From NCBI GenBank assembly GCA_017935345.1, contig JAGBHU010000044.1, forward strand, positions 62,001-126,000: a stretch of DNA of 64,000 bases, written 5' to 3'. This document shows, piece after piece, positions 55,108 through 64,000 of this stretch. The translations under genes were made by a program, and so were the position numbers. The stretch's first letter is position 1. Each line of letters starts with the position of its first letter. The notes beneath the pieces are model-generated. The model was not told where the DNA came from. It worked only from the letters and a program-made list of their open reading frames with translations, and did not search any database. Source of the DNA: Coprococcus sp. (GTDB taxonomy: Bacteria > Bacillota > Clostridia > Lachnospirales > Lachnospiraceae).

Positions 55108-56325
55108 TCACTCAACAACAGAATCCTCTTTTCTTATATCAAATTCTTTTGAGATGCCTATGTTCTCCAAAGTACGTATCTTTCCTTTGGCAATACACTT
55201 TCCATCTACAACAGATATTTTAACATTATTTTCAAGTATTTGCACCCCTTTTTCTTGTAATTCACAAATATATGTATTTAATCTGTCACCTGCTATCTGA
55301 ACGGCCTCATCCTCGGAATATTCTGCCATGACCAGGCTGTATTCCCGAAAGCTGTTTTTAATGAATCCAAATGGCATATAAAAGCTGTCTCCAATATGGA
55401 CTCTGTTTTCGTCTGTTACAGTATCATACAAATCGTATTGAACCTTTGCGTTATATGGCTTAAATTCATATCCAAATATACTGAATGTATAATCAGTCTT
55501 ATTATTTCCGCTATATTCCTTTTTATAATAAGTCAGTGAAAATTCTTCATCATAAATTGTTTCCGTAATTCCTTTTATTTCAGCCTTTGCAGGAACATAA
55601 TGTGTGTCCATGATCTCGGCATTATCATCATATAAGTTTACGGTTCCTGAAACAAGGATGTCGCCTTTTTTGACATCATCCCCAATTTTGGCTACAGGTG
55701 TTCCTTCACTTGTAACGATGGAATAGATGGAGCAATCCTTTACAGCTATAATGTTCGAAGGAACGGTCAGACTTGTATCGGTAAATACATCAAGGGTTTC
55801 TTTAACATCAATATAAAGACTTGTTCCACGTATGCTGCATGATATCCATGCCAGCTCTGAGAAATGTTCCCGAAGCAGCCGCTCCAGTTCAACCGTATCT
55901 ATTTCTTTCTTGTAAGAGCCGTATGATATGTCCATATCGGAGAGCGCCTGCAAAATTTCATCTTTTGTATAATCATCCTCTCCTGCAATAGAAATGTTCC
56001 ATATAAAGAGAGATTCCATATAAATCAAAATACCAAATATAATGATACCAATCAGAAGCGAAAATCTTTTTTTATTTTTTTTAATGTTTACCGGCAGACC
56101 ATATTCTTTTTGGATTTTATATTCTACATCTGCCTTTTCGGCTATTTTTTCAAGCTCATTGATATCCTTTCGGTTTATAAAAAAAGTACATGTATCAGGA
56201 TTTTCACTGATACCCCATACATCTATTTTTCTGTTTTTCATCAGATTCAGTAATCTGGTATTGATGCCGCTTGATACTTCTATTTTGGCAAAGCCGGTTA
56301 AATATTTTAAAAAAAATCCTATCAT
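55108..56325 (-). CDS. yqfD: Sporulation protein YqfD
   Basis: A 405-residue membrane protein of the YqfD family, expressed during sporulation in Bacillus. An N-terminal cytosolic domain (about 1-85) precedes one membrane segment (about 88-107, LLIGIIIFGILIYMESLFIW) and a POTRA-like/extracytoplasmic part with GTSLYIDVKET and VAKIGDDVKKGDILVSGTV. It is directly downstream of yqfC and upstream of phoH, as in other spore formers. Confidence 0.92.
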   Translation of the reverse strand: MIGFFLKYLTGFAKIEVSSGINTRLLNLMKNRKIDVWGISENPDTCTFFINRKDINELEKIAEKADVEYKIQKEYGLPVNIKKNKKRFSLLIGIIIFGILIYMESLFIWNISIAGEDDYTKDEILQALSDMDISYGSYKKEIDTVELERLLREHFSELAWISCSIRGTSLYIDVKETLDVFTDTSLTVPSNIIAVKDCSIYSIVTSEGTPVAKIGDDVKKGDILVSGTVNLYDDNAEIMDTHYVPAKAEIKGITETIYDEEFSLTYYKKEYSGNNKTDYTFSIFGYEFKPYNAKVQYDLYDTVTDENRVHIGDSFYMPFGFIKNSFREYSLVMAEYSEDEAVQIAGDRLNTYICELQEKGVQILENNVKISVVDGKCIAKGKIRTLENIGISKEFDIRKEDSVVE

Positions 56326-56343
56326 ATTACATACCCCATCATT

Positions 56344-56619
56344 TTATATATCGATATATTCTACTTTCAGAATCGTTCCTGAAATCTTTATTTCATAGCT
56401 TGTATAGTAATCAATCGTAAGCGACCTGCCTGTAATGGAAATCATATATTTTTTTGCTTTGATTGTTACTTCTTCTTTACTTACATTTAAAACACATCTG
56501 AAATTTTCTATCAGAATACATTTGTTGCCATGAATGGTAACTTTTGTGGAATTTCTATTTACATCAGGACATATCTGTGGATTGTCATATATACATGAAT
56601 TTGAAAAAAGGGATTTCAT
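56344..56619 (-). CDS. yqfC: YabP/YqfC-family sporulation protein
   Basis: A 91-residue protein of the YabP/YqfC family: VTIHGNKCILIENFRCVLNV (about 27-46), a central TIKAKKYMISITGRSLTI (about 52-69), and the terminal YEIKISGTILKVEYI. The family is tied to sporulation. Its gene pairs with yqfD, 18 bases downstream. The family is short and the call leans on this pairing. Confidence 0.87.
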   Translation of the reverse strand: MKSLFSNSCIYDNPQICPDVNRNSTKVTIHGNKCILIENFRCVLNVSKEEVTIKAKKYMISITGRSLTIDYYTSYEIKISGTILKVEYIDI

Positions 56620-56670
56620 ATTTGACCACCATAACTGATTTTATCTATTATATGAAAAGAAATAAAAAAA

Positions 56671-56697
56671 GAGTACCGAATAAATCGGTACTCGAAA
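56671..56697. terminator. Terminator after rpsU
   Basis: GAGTACCGA (56671-56679) and TCGGTACTC (56685-56693) form a 9-bp stem with a 5-base loop, flanked by A runs on the + strand left side, which gives a T run on the - strand. It would end the rpsU transcript before yqfC. Confidence 0.85.
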
Positions 56698-56724
56698 AAA
56701 ATCATTTTATAATCACAATATGAT

Positions 56725-56901
56725 TTACTTATATTTGCGCTTTCTAGCTGCCTCTGATTTCTTTTTACGCTTTACGCTAGGCTTTTCGTAATGCTCTCTC
56801 TTACGAATTTCCTGCTGGATACCTGCCTTCGCACAGTTTCTCTTGAATCTGCGAAGAGCGCTATCTAATGTTTCGTTTTCTTTAACGATTACGTTTGACA
56901 T
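56725..56901 (-). CDS. rpsU: 30S ribosomal protein S21
   Basis: The 58-residue translation begins [20 protein letters not shown] and ends [11 protein letters not shown], matching S21, which binds near the anti-Shine-Dalgarno end of 16S rRNA in the small subunit. A GGAGGTCAGG stretch precedes the ATG. It is its own unit, with a near-consensus promoter upstream and a terminator downstream. Confidence 0.97.
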   Translation of the reverse strand: MSNVIVKENETLDSALRRFKRNCAKAGIQQEIRKREHYEKPSVKRKKKSEAARKRKYK

Positions 56902-56980
56902 TCTCTCACCTGACCTCCCTCCAGTTGTAAATTATGCTATCAAATAACAACTGTTTGGGTATTTTTTAAGCACAAATTGT

Positions 56981-57009
56981 ATTATATACATAAAATATTA
57001 AATCGTCAA
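56981..57009 (-). promoter_or_regulatory. Strong promoter for rpsU
   Basis: Read on the - strand: TTGACG (57009-57004) and TATAAT (56986-56981), 17 bases apart. The transcript would have a leader of roughly 70 bases before the rpsU ATG. Confidence 0.85.
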
Positions 57010-57116
57010 CCAAAAAATGTTAAATCCGGTATATTTCTTTTACATTTTGTATAATTTATTGCATTTTGCCGGTAAATTCGTAAGAAATTCTGCAAGTAAA
57101 CGATACAAGTCTGACA

Positions 57117-59759
57117 TTATGATAAAATCTGTGCTTTTGCTTCTTCTACAGCCTTTGTAAGTGCCTCTTCAATTCCGGCAGGATTTTTTCCGCCTGCCTG
57201 AGCCATGTTCGGACGGCCGCCGCCGCCACCGCCTACCAGTTTGGCAACAGCCTTTATAATATTACCTGCATGAGCACCCTTTGATACGGCACCATCTGTA
57301 GCCATAGCGATCAGATTTACTTTTCCGTCTAAATCAGATGCAAGGATAACAACCGAGTCACCCAGCTTACTCTTCATATCATCACCCAGATTTCTGAGAG
57401 AATTCATGTCTGTACCCGGAACATTGACAGGCAGTATTTTGATACCGTTTTGTTCGGTAACATTTGACATTACATCTCCTACGGAATCCTTTGCCATTTT
57501 GTCCTTAAGCTTTTTGTTTTCTGCATTCAGTGCCTTGATTTCGGCAAGCATCTGCTCAATTTTTCCTGCAACACCTGCCATATCCGTTTTGGCGGCTTTG
57601 GCTGCTGCAAGAAGCTGTGCCTCTATGTTCTTATAATATTCAAATGCGCCTGCTCCCGTAAGTGCCTCTATACGTCTTGTTCCTGCTGCAACACCTGCTT
57701 CGGAAACAATCTTAAATGTACTGATAACACCTGTGTTTGGAACATGCGTACCACCACAAAGCTCCTTGGAGAAATCTCCCATGGTTACAACACGTACGGA
57801 CTCGCCGTACTTCTCACCAAAAAGTGCCATTGCACCTGTCTTTTTTGCTTCTTCAAGAGACATGATATCCGTAACAACAGGGATATTGGCTTCAATCTCT
57901 TTATTTACAATTTCTTCAACCTGTCTTATCTCATCGGCACTCATAGCCTGGTCATGAGAAAAGTCAAAACGAAGTCTGCCCGGCTCAACAAGGGAACCTG
58001 CCTGTTCTACATGCTCTCCGAGAACAAGCTTCAAAGCCTTCTGGAGAAGATGTGTTGCTGAATGATTCTTACAAATAAGAGAACGTCTTTCGGCATCGAC
58101 AGACAATTTTGCCATATCTCCCACGTTTAATTCGCCTGATTCTACATAACCGACATGTGCAATTTTACCGCCGACAACCTTGATGGTATCCTGTACAACA
58201 AATGTACCGTTTGCGGTTTTAATGACGCCGGCATCACCTGTCTGTCCACCCATTGTTGCATAAAATGGTGTCTCGGAAACGATAATGGATGCCTGCATGC
58301 CTTCTGTAACCGTATCGGTAACTTCCTTATCGGTGGTTATCGCCATAATCTTATTTTCATATTCTAATTTATCATATCCGACAAAAGCAGATGTAAGTGC
58401 AACATCAAGCTGCTCATAGATCGTGGCATCTGCACCCATATAAGTTGTAACCTTACGGGCTTTACGGGCTGTTTCTCTCTGTATATTCATACATTCAGCA
58501 AATTTGTCTTCATCAACGGCGATATTTTCTTCTTCGAGAATCTCCTTTGTAAGGTCAAGTGGGAAACCGTAGGTATCATAAAGCTTGAAAGCATGTTCAC
58601 CACTTAATATATTTTTGCCCTCTGCCTTAAGCTCTGCAATGTAGTCTTTGAGAATGGCAAGACCTGTATCAATCGTCTTGTTGAAGCTGTCCTCTTCCTT
58701 ATCGATCTTATTAAAGATATATTCCTTCTTCTCGCCCAGCTCAGGATATGCATCCTTTGAAACCTCAATGACGGTATTTGCCAGCTCTGAAAGGAACTTA
58801 CCTGATATACCAAGCAGTCTGCCGTGTCTTGCAGCACGTCTGAGGAGCCTTCTGAGGACATAGCCTCTGCCTTCGTTTGAAGGAACGATGCCATCCGATG
58901 TCATAAAAGTAACGGAACGTATATGATCCGTTATCAGCCTGATGGATACATCCTTTGCAGAATCTTCCATATAGGTAACATTTGCAAGCTCACAAACTTT
59001 GTCTCTCAGTGCCTTTATGGTATCAACATCAAATATGGAATCAACGTCCTGTACAACTACTGCCAGTCTCTCAAGTCCCATACCTGTATCGATATTCTTT
59101 TGTTCAAGCTCTGTATAATTGTTATGACCGTCATTGTCAAACTGTGTAAATACGTTGTTCCAGACTTCCATGTATCGGTCACAATCACAGCCGACTGTAC
59201 ATCCCGGCTTGCCGCAGCCATACTTTTCGCCCCTGTCATAGTAAACCTCTGAGCATGGACCACATGGACCTGCACCATGTTCCCAGAAATTATCCTCTTT
59301 TCCAAATCGAAATATTCTTTCCGGGCTGATACCTATTTCTTTGTTCCAAATCTCGAACGCTTCATCGTCCTCCTCATATATAGACGGATATAATCTGTCA
59401 GCATCCAAACCGACTACCTCTGTAAGGAACTCCCATGTCCAGGCAATTGCCTCATGTTTAAAATAATCACCAAATGAGAAATTTCCAAGCATTTCAAAGA
59501 AGGTACCATGTCTTGCTGTTTTTCCGACATTTTCAATATCACCTGTTCTGATACATTTCTGACAGGTTGTCACTCTCTTTCTGGGAGGAACTTCCTGACC
59601 TGTAAAATACGGTTTCAAAGGAGCCATTCCGGAATTTATCAATAACAGACTGTTGTCGTTATGTGGAACAAGCGAAAAACTGTTCAGTTTTAAATGTCCT
59701 TTGCTTTCCATAAACTCCAAAAACATTTTTCTTAATTCATTTACACCATATTTTTGCAT
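57117..59759 (-). CDS. alaS: Alanyl-tRNA synthetase
   Basis: An 880-residue AlaRS. The class II catalytic domain opens the protein (FLEFMESKGH, then NFSFGDYF as motif 2 region), the editing domain has the zinc-binding NHSATHLLQ and CGGTH motifs, and the C-Ala domain ends with GGGGGGRPNMAQAGG. The start is ATG 59759 after AGGGAGGA; a longer reading from 59819 runs into hisIE. It follows hisIE by 13 bases and may be in the his transcript. Confidence 0.97.
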   Translation of the reverse strand: MQKYGVNELRKMFLEFMESKGHLKLNSFSLVPHNDNSLLLINSGMAPLKPYFTGQEVPPRKRVTTCQKCIRTGDIENVGKTARHGTFFEMLGNFSFGDYFKHEAIAWTWEFLTEVVGLDADRLYPSIYEEDDEAFEIWNKEIGISPERIFRFGKEDNFWEHGAGPCGPCSEVYYDRGEKYGCGKPGCTVGCDCDRYMEVWNNVFTQFDNDGHNNYTELEQKNIDTGMGLERLAVVVQDVDSIFDVDTIKALRDKVCELANVTYMEDSAKDVSIRLITDHIRSVTFMTSDGIVPSNEGRGYVLRRLLRRAARHGRLLGISGKFLSELANTVIEVSKDAYPELGEKKEYIFNKIDKEEDSFNKTIDTGLAILKDYIAELKAEGKNILSGEHAFKLYDTYGFPLDLTKEILEEENIAVDEDKFAECMNIQRETARKARKVTTYMGADATIYEQLDVALTSAFVGYDKLEYENKIMAITTDKEVTDTVTEGMQASIIVSETPFYATMGGQTGDAGVIKTANGTFVVQDTIKVVGGKIAHVGYVESGELNVGDMAKLSVDAERRSLICKNHSATHLLQKALKLVLGEHVEQAGSLVEPGRLRFDFSHDQAMSADEIRQVEEIVNKEIEANIPVVTDIMSLEEAKKTGAMALFGEKYGESVRVVTMGDFSKELCGGTHVPNTGVISTFKIVSEAGVAAGTRRIEALTGAGAFEYYKNIEAQLLAAAKAAKTDMAGVAGKIEQMLAEIKALNAENKKLKDKMAKDSVGDVMSNVTEQNGIKILPVNVPGTDMNSLRNLGDDMKSKLGDSVVILASDLDGKVNLIAMATDGAVSKGAHAGNIIKAVAKLVGGGGGGRPNMAQAGGKNPAGIEEALTKAVEEAKAQILS

Positions 59760-59772
59760 TTTTATGTCCTCC

Positions 59773-61032
59773 CTATCTTCTATCAGCCAGTTCTTGTGTA
59801 ATATCAGTCCAACTGACACCGCGTTCTACCATAAGAACCATAAGATGATATAAGAAATCTGAAATTTCATATTTTATTTCCTCTGAATCAGGATTTTTAG
59901 CGGCAATAATGATTTCTGCAGCTTCTTCTCCAACCTTTTTCAGAATTTTATCAATACCCTTATCGAATAAGTAATTTGTATAAGAGCCTTCCTTCGGATT
60001 TTCTTTCCTGTCAACGATGATATTGTACTCCTCTTCAAATACCTTCAGAGGGTTTGTGTCATCGTATTCCTTCTTTACAAGGTTTGTAAAGAAGCATGTA
60101 GGACTTCCTGTATGACAGGCAGCGCCAATCTGTGAAACCTTGGCAAGAAGCGTATCCTTATCACAGTCAAGCGACAGGGATTTTACAAACTGAAAATGAC
60201 CTGAGGTTTCGCCTTTTACCCACAATTCCTGTCTGCTCCTGCTCCAATAGGTCATACGGCCTGTCTTTATCGTCATATCAAAGGATTCTTGATTCATATA
60301 TGCCATCATCAGGACTTCTCCGGTCTTATAATGCTGAACAATACAAGGAATCAATCCGTCTGAATTCAGCTTAAATTCATCGAAGCTGATACTGCTTTCA
60401 AATGTATTCATGGTAAGATGTTCCTGAACACATGCCTGTTTCATTTCCATGATATCCATTTGCGTAAGGTTATAGAGTGAAATGGACTCGGCATTTGTAT
60501 CTTTCAGCATTCCTGCTACAGCTTCTCCGTCCGTTGCATATGTTGAAACAATGATTGGTAATGCAACCTTATTTCTGATTTCCTTTACAATGTTAATATA
60601 GTCAGGAACCTGATTGTTATGAAGCAGTAATAATTCTCCTGCCCCCAGTTTCTTGAGTGTCATCGCATATTCAACCGGATTTTCACACTCGCTTAAATCA
60701 ATTGTAACAATGATTCTTTCTGAGCCGAAACGGTCTGCTGCTTCTGTTACAAGCTCAGGATTATTTAATGCCGCTGATTTCATACAAACCTTTGAGGCAC
60801 CCGCATAAAGCATTTTCTTGATATCTTCAAGGCGTCTTACACCACCACAGGCTAAAAGAGGGATATCTACATTTTTACATATTTCCTTGATTGTTGCGAT
60901 GTCTGCTTCTCTGCCTTCTTTTGTTGCTTTGCTGTCAAAGAACGCAATTTCGTCAGCACCTGCATCGTTATAAAATTTTGCCATTTCAACAGCGTTGTCA
61001 AGGTCAAGACAAGGTATAATCTTTTTGTACAT
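59773..61032 (-). CDS. hisI: HisIE with N-terminal degenerate HisF-like domain
   Basis: A 419-residue fusion. Residues 1-205 are HisF-like: IIPCLD keeps the catalytic Asp10 and TIDLS keeps Asp112, but the phosphate-binding loops are lost (HNNQVPDY where HisF has a DGT-type loop; VSTYATDG where it has SGG). Residues about 215-320 are phosphoribosyl-AMP cyclohydrolase (His[33 protein letters not shown]) and about 330-419 are phosphoribosyl-ATP pyrophosphatase (His[10 protein letters not shown]). HisI and HisE should catalyse steps 2 and 3 of histidine synthesis. The barrel is probably not a working HisF. It lies 14 bases after hisB. Confidence 0.88.
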   Translation of the reverse strand: MYKKIIPCLDLDNAVEMAKFYNDAGADEIAFFDSKATKEGREADIATIKEICKNVDIPLLACGGVRRLEDIKKMLYAGASKVCMKSAALNNPELVTEAADRFGSERIIVTIDLSECENPVEYAMTLKKLGAGELLLLHNNQVPDYINIVKEIRNKVALPIIVSTYATDGEAVAGMLKDTNAESISLYNLTQMDIMEMKQACVQEHLTMNTFESSISFDEFKLNSDGLIPCIVQHYKTGEVLMMAYMNQESFDMTIKTGRMTYWSRSRQELWVKGETSGHFQFVKSLSLDCDKDTLLAKVSQIGAACHTGSPTCFFTNLVKKEYDDTNPLKVFEEEYNIIVDRKENPKEGSYTNYLFDKGIDKILKKVGEEAAEIIIAAKNPDSEEIKYEISDFLYHLMVLMVERGVSWTDITQELADRR

Positions 61033-61046
61033 AATCGTAACCCTCC

Positions 61047-61640
61047 TTAAAGTGAACCCTTTGTGGATAATACTTTACCGTTTAATCTTTCATCAATAGA
61101 AGTTGCTTCGTCAAGAGCCTTTGCAAATGCCTTAAAAGCAGCTTCTATAATGTGATGGTCATTTGAACCGGAAAATTGCTTCAGATTCAAATTCATTTCT
61201 GCGCCATAGGAGACGGCATAGAAAAATTCTTTTACCATCTGTGTATCAAAATATCCAACTTTTTCAGTAGTCAGATTTAAGTCGTATACAAGATAAGGTC
61301 TTCCGGATAAATCAATGGCACACATAACAAGCGTTTCATCCATCGGCAGAAAAAAGTTTCCGAATCGCTTAATGGATTTCTTATCTCCTAAAGCACCCTT
61401 TATTGCTTTTCCAAGTACAATACCTGTATCTTCAATGGTATGGTGTGAATCCACATATAAATCACCCTTTACCGTGAGATTCAGGTCAAAAAATCCGTGT
61501 TTTGCAAAGCTTGTAAGCATGTGGTCAAAGAAACCGATGCCCGTATCAATCTTTGTATTGCCTTTTCCATCCAGATTAAGCTCAAGTGTTATATCGGTTT
61601 CACCTGTTTTTCTTGTACATTTTACTGCTCTGTCTGCCAT
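61047..61640 (-). CDS. hisB: Imidazoleglycerol-phosphate dehydratase
   Basis: A 197-residue IGPD for the sixth step of histidine synthesis. [16 protein letters not shown] (about 33-48) and [11 protein letters not shown] (about 63-73) carry the metal-binding histidines; a second [12 protein letters not shown] motif appears near 165. ATG 61640 is preceded by AAAGGAG. Other his genes are absent, so this is part of a split pathway; hisIE follows immediately. Confidence 0.95.
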   Translation of the reverse strand: MADRAVKCTRKTGETDITLELNLDGKGNTKIDTGIGFFDHMLTSFAKHGFFDLNLTVKGDLYVDSHHTIEDTGIVLGKAIKGALGDKKSIKRFGNFFLPMDETLVMCAIDLSGRPYLVYDLNLTTEKVGYFDTQMVKEFFYAVSYGAEMNLNLKQFSGSNDHHIIEAAFKAFAKALDEATSIDERLNGKVLSTKGSL

Positions 61641-61684
61641 TGCACCATCTCCTTTACAGTATACTTTTTTACAAACTTCCACTT

Positions 61685-61713
61685 ATTATATCATTCTTGT
61701 TTTTATATAGCAA
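61685..61713 (-). promoter_or_regulatory. Promoter for the hisB operon
   Basis: On the - strand, TTGCTA (61713-61708) and TATAAT (61690-61685) are 17 bases apart, upstream of hisB. The -35 region adjoins the direct repeats described at 61714-61770. Confidence 0.6.
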
Positions 61714-61770
61714 TAGATGAAATTTTCCCCATTGACGAATATAGATGAAAAATTCCCCATTAGCAATATA
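61714..61770. repeat. Two direct repeats upstream of hisB
   Basis: The sequence GATGAAA followed by TTCCCCATT occurs twice about 29 bases apart, with minor differences, and is flanked by TATTGCTA-like ends on the - strand. The pair sits just upstream of the hisB promoter and 12 bases past the histidine-kinase stop. It could be an operator or a local duplication. Confidence 0.45.
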
Positions 61771-61781
61771 ACATTGTTTTC

Positions 61782-62699
61782 TTAGATGATTGGAAACTTT
61801 ACAATGATACAAAATTGTCTGTCCACAAAATCTGCCGTGATGCTCCCTCCCATTTTTTCTGTAAATTGCTTTGCAACGGCCAGACCAAGTCCTGATGATG
61901 TCCTTGTTCTGGCAGGGTCCGACTTGTAAAACTGCTCAAAAACATGAGAAACATCTACATTTTCCCCATGGTTTACCTGATTGTAACAGCAAAATACAGC
62001 ATTGTCTCCCTCTCTTTCAAACCGAAAGCCCACTTCTCCATCTCCATGAACAAGCGCATTTTTAATCAGGTTCTGTATAATCCTTACCAGAGCATCTTCA
62101 TTTCCATAGATATAAAGCTGTTCCTCAGTAAATCGTACCTCCGGTTCCAGATTTTTCTGTTCAAAATCATTATAAAAGGAAAATGCCGTTTCAAATACCA
62201 GCTTACTAAAATTCATTTTCTCAAATTCCAGCTTATAATTGTCATTTTGCAGCTTTGTATATGTAAAAAGCTCCTCCAGCATATCCTTTAAATTTTTAAT
62301 ATGCTTTTGTATGATTGTCTCATATTTTTTCTGTTCATCTGCATCATGAGATTCCAGCAACAGTTGAAAATATCCGTCCAGGGATGTTAAAGGTGTTCTG
62401 ATATCGTGAGACAGATATGTGATTGTATTTTTCAGATTGTTCTGGTTTTCTTTCAGAGAAAGTGAAATGCTTTTATATTCCCGGACAAGATTATTTATCT
62501 CTTCCTCCAGCTCATTCAATTCTCGGACGTTATTGCTGCTCCAGATTTTCATGTTCGTATCATTTTCTTTCATAAATACAATTTGGCGACAGATTTTTTT
62601 AATCTGTCGCCTGTATGATACAAGCATTATCAATAAAAGTATTACAATACATGTAAGGATAATAACTGCTGTTAACAAGAAATTGTCTCCTTCTCCCAT
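61782..62699 (-). CDS. Membrane sensor histidine kinase
   Basis: A 305-residue kinase with one membrane segment near the N-terminus (about 8-28) and almost no extracellular part. The dimerisation helix has His98 in YLSHDIRTPLTS; NLIKNALVH is the N box and SSGLGLAVAKQF the G2 box. Small, loop-free kinases beside ABC transporters often sense cell-envelope antibiotics in Firmicutes, with the transporter itself as sensor; the permease gene upstream abuts it (stop at 62700), and the response-regulator and ATPase genes would be expected just outside the window. Confidence 0.9.
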   Translation of the reverse strand: MGEGDNFLLTAVIILTCIVILLLIMLVSYRRQIKKICRQIVFMKENDTNMKIWSSNNVRELNELEEEINNLVREYKSISLSLKENQNNLKNTITYLSHDIRTPLTSLDGYFQLLLESHDADEQKKYETIIQKHIKNLKDMLEELFTYTKLQNDNYKLEFEKMNFSKLVFETAFSFYNDFEQKNLEPEVRFTEEQLYIYGNEDALVRIIQNLIKNALVHGDGEVGFRFEREGDNAVFCCYNQVNHGENVDVSHVFEQFYKSDPARTRTSSGLGLAVAKQFTEKMGGSITADFVDRQFCIIVKFPII

Positions 62700-63539
62700 T
62701 TATTTTATTTCTCTTTTTGATAATATCACAATATTTAAAATATAACAAACAATAAGTACAACAAGTCCGGATACTGCTGCAACTGTCATCTGTGACGTTC
62801 CAATATGACTTCCCGCTAACAGGATATTGGATACAGGAGTATATTTATCAAGAGTAAAATATTTTGCTCCAAAATATTCCTGTATCATAATGTTTGCAAA
62901 CATAACGATGGTTGCCGAACCGCTTACCCCCTCAAAGACAGCAAGAATCGTTGAAACAAAAGGACTCAGCATGAGATAAATAAATACCTGCAAAAGGGTG
63001 ATATAAGCAACATATAGCAAAAGCTCCAATCCAATCAGTTCAAAGAAGTGGGTGATATTTCTGACAGCTCCATCAGGATACATGATTTTATATGAAACAA
63101 TGCCGGAGACAATCTGCACAAGCATAAACAGGAACGCAACAAATGCTCCGATTATAAAATGAGCCGTCGCAATCTGCCACTTCTTTATATTGGTTATCAC
63201 AGATTTTATGTAGCCTGAGGTAAACTCCGATCCGATTAGCAGAATCATAAAAATCAGGAAAGCAATCAAGGGCAGACGATGGGTAATGCTTTCTGCAACA
63301 AAATCCGTCATATCCGGTGAAAAGTCTTCAAGATACCATTTACCATGAAACATAGGTATCAGACTGTTATCCATACCCTCTTCTTCATAGGAAACTTTAC
63401 CTATTTCTATGATAGCGCTGCGGCAGCTCTTGTATAGAATGGGCATCGCAGCAGAAAAAGCAAACAAAACGACAATAATAATATAAAAGCCTTTATTTTT
63501 TCGAATTCTATATAACTCATATTTGATATAATTAATCAT
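62700..63539 (-). CDS. ABC-2 type transporter permease
   Basis: A 279-residue membrane protein with about six hydrophobic segments and a large loop between the first two (about 40-85). The N-terminus MINYIKYELYRIRKNKGFY and the LIGSEFTSGYIKSVITN helix (about 101-117) match ABC-2 permeases that export peptides such as lantibiotics. It abuts the histidine-kinase gene (1 base apart) and lies 18 bases after the next permease gene. Confidence 0.85.
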   Translation of the reverse strand: MINYIKYELYRIRKNKGFYIIIVVLFAFSAAMPILYKSCRSAIIEIGKVSYEEEGMDNSLIPMFHGKWYLEDFSPDMTDFVAESITHRLPLIAFLIFMILLIGSEFTSGYIKSVITNIKKWQIATAHFIIGAFVAFLFMLVQIVSGIVSYKIMYPDGAVRNITHFFELIGLELLLYVAYITLLQVFIYLMLSPFVSTILAVFEGVSGSATIVMFANIMIQEYFGAKYFTLDKYTPVSNILLAGSHIGTSQMTVAAVSGLVVLIVCYILNIVILSKREIK

Positions 63540-63557
63540 GCTTTTCCTCCCCTATGT

Positions 63558-64000
63558 TTATTTGATATCTTTTTTTTGAAAAACAAGACATGAGACAATA
63601 ATACAGACCCCAAGTGTCACTGTGATATTGAGTATAGGCGCTGCATATGATGAAGCTGTCATTGAATCACATAGGCTGCTTATCTGACCCATAATGGTAC
63701 AGTTCAATAACATCTTTAAAAAACCGTTTGATGTATCTGCCGATATCGGCACAAATAATAGTACCCCAACCACCATGATAATCCCAACAATAATCGGTAT
63801 AATTTTGTTCTTAAAAAGGTATACCAGCATAGAAATAAAAACACCAAAGGCAGTATGAAGGAAAAGCATGAGTATCATTCCTGTCGCAAATCTGGAAGCA
63901 CTGCCAAATCCTGTATAACCGGATATCTGCATATAAAGAAACGTCTGAACCATTGTCAGGGCAAACATAATCATGGTAAATACAAGGCTTACAACAACAT
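63558..64000 (-). CDS. ABC-2 type transporter permease, 5' part cut off by the window edge
   Basis: The C-terminal part of a second permease. The reading frame stays open past the internal ATG at 63974 to the end of the window (upstream codons read VVVSLVFT), so the gene starts outside. At least four hydrophobic segments are visible, ending with VSCLVFQKKDIK, the same C-terminal pattern (cysteine-rich last helix plus short basic tail) as its neighbour. Together they likely make a two-permease exporter. Confidence 0.8.
   Translation of the reverse strand, partial: VVVSLVFTMIMFALTMVQTFLYMQISGYTGFGSASRFATGMILMLFLHTAFGVFISMLVYLFKNKIIPIIVGIIMVVGVLLFVPISADTSNGFLKMLLNCTIMGQISSLCDSMTASSYAAPILNITVTLGVCIIVSCLVFQKKDIK

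Overview
The window looks like a chromosomal segment of a low-GC Firmicute, most likely a member of the Lachnospiraceae (Clostridia). The inference rests on gene content and order (mutS-mutL-miaA, minCDE-rodA, sepF-divIVA, yqfC-yqfD-phoH-ybeY), AGGAGG-type ribosome binding sites, and sporulation-associated genes (yqfC, yqfD). No rRNA or tRNA gene was found, so the assignment stops at family level.

Bases 1-13339 hold a complete type I-B CRISPR-Cas locus on the + strand: cas6-cas8(Cst1-like)-cas7(Cst2/DevR)-cas5-cas3-cas4-cas1-cas2, a leader of about 180 bp, and an array of 69 repeats (30 bp) with 68 spacers of 34-37 bp. All effector, processing and adaptation genes are intact. The leader side abuts cas2 and the distal repeats are decaying. 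The array holds three pairs of near-identical spacers, one neighbouring pair of spacers that overlap end to end, and two spacers matching a terminator-like hairpin. A degenerate repeat-like sequence lies at the cas5-cas3 junction inside the cas operon, and a partial one lies in the leader. These are the best candidates here for undescribed CRISPR-linked regulation.

Bases 13340-16870 are a junction zone: an SCP2-like protein, a LysM membrane protein behind a promoter carrying a perfect LexA-type box plus two imperfect ones, a TtcA-like tRNA thiolase (- strand), and a Xer-like tyrosine recombinase.

From 16900 to the end everything is on the - strand and is housekeeping. Read in transcription order (right to left) it contains: ABC permeases and a histidine kinase; hisB-hisF/IE-alaS; rpsU; yqfC-yqfD-phoH-ybeY-DUF3048; a BofC-like protein; two FAD oxidoreductases; proB-DUF896-folate cyclo-ligase-proA; MoxR ATPase-VWA protein-patatin; miaB-mutS-mutL-miaA-ynbB; radC-mreC-mreD-PBP2-minC-minD-minE-rodA-mgsA-DacF; then sepF, divIVA, aroB, lspA, rluD and a cytidylate-kinase-like gene. 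Many neighbours overlap by 1-4 bases, suggesting long operons. Elongation (MreCD, PBP2, RodA) and division-site (MinCDE, SepF, DivIVA) genes sit close together, but mreB is absent from its usual place beside mreC.

Two intergenic stem-loops (47004-47154 and 51817-51897) share arm and loop sequence and look like copies of one palindromic repeat family. Several proteins have unusual architecture: Cas5 with a charged helical insertion, PBP2 with an insertion of about 235 residues, a HisIE fused to a degenerate HisF-like barrel, and MutL with 13-residue tandem repeats.
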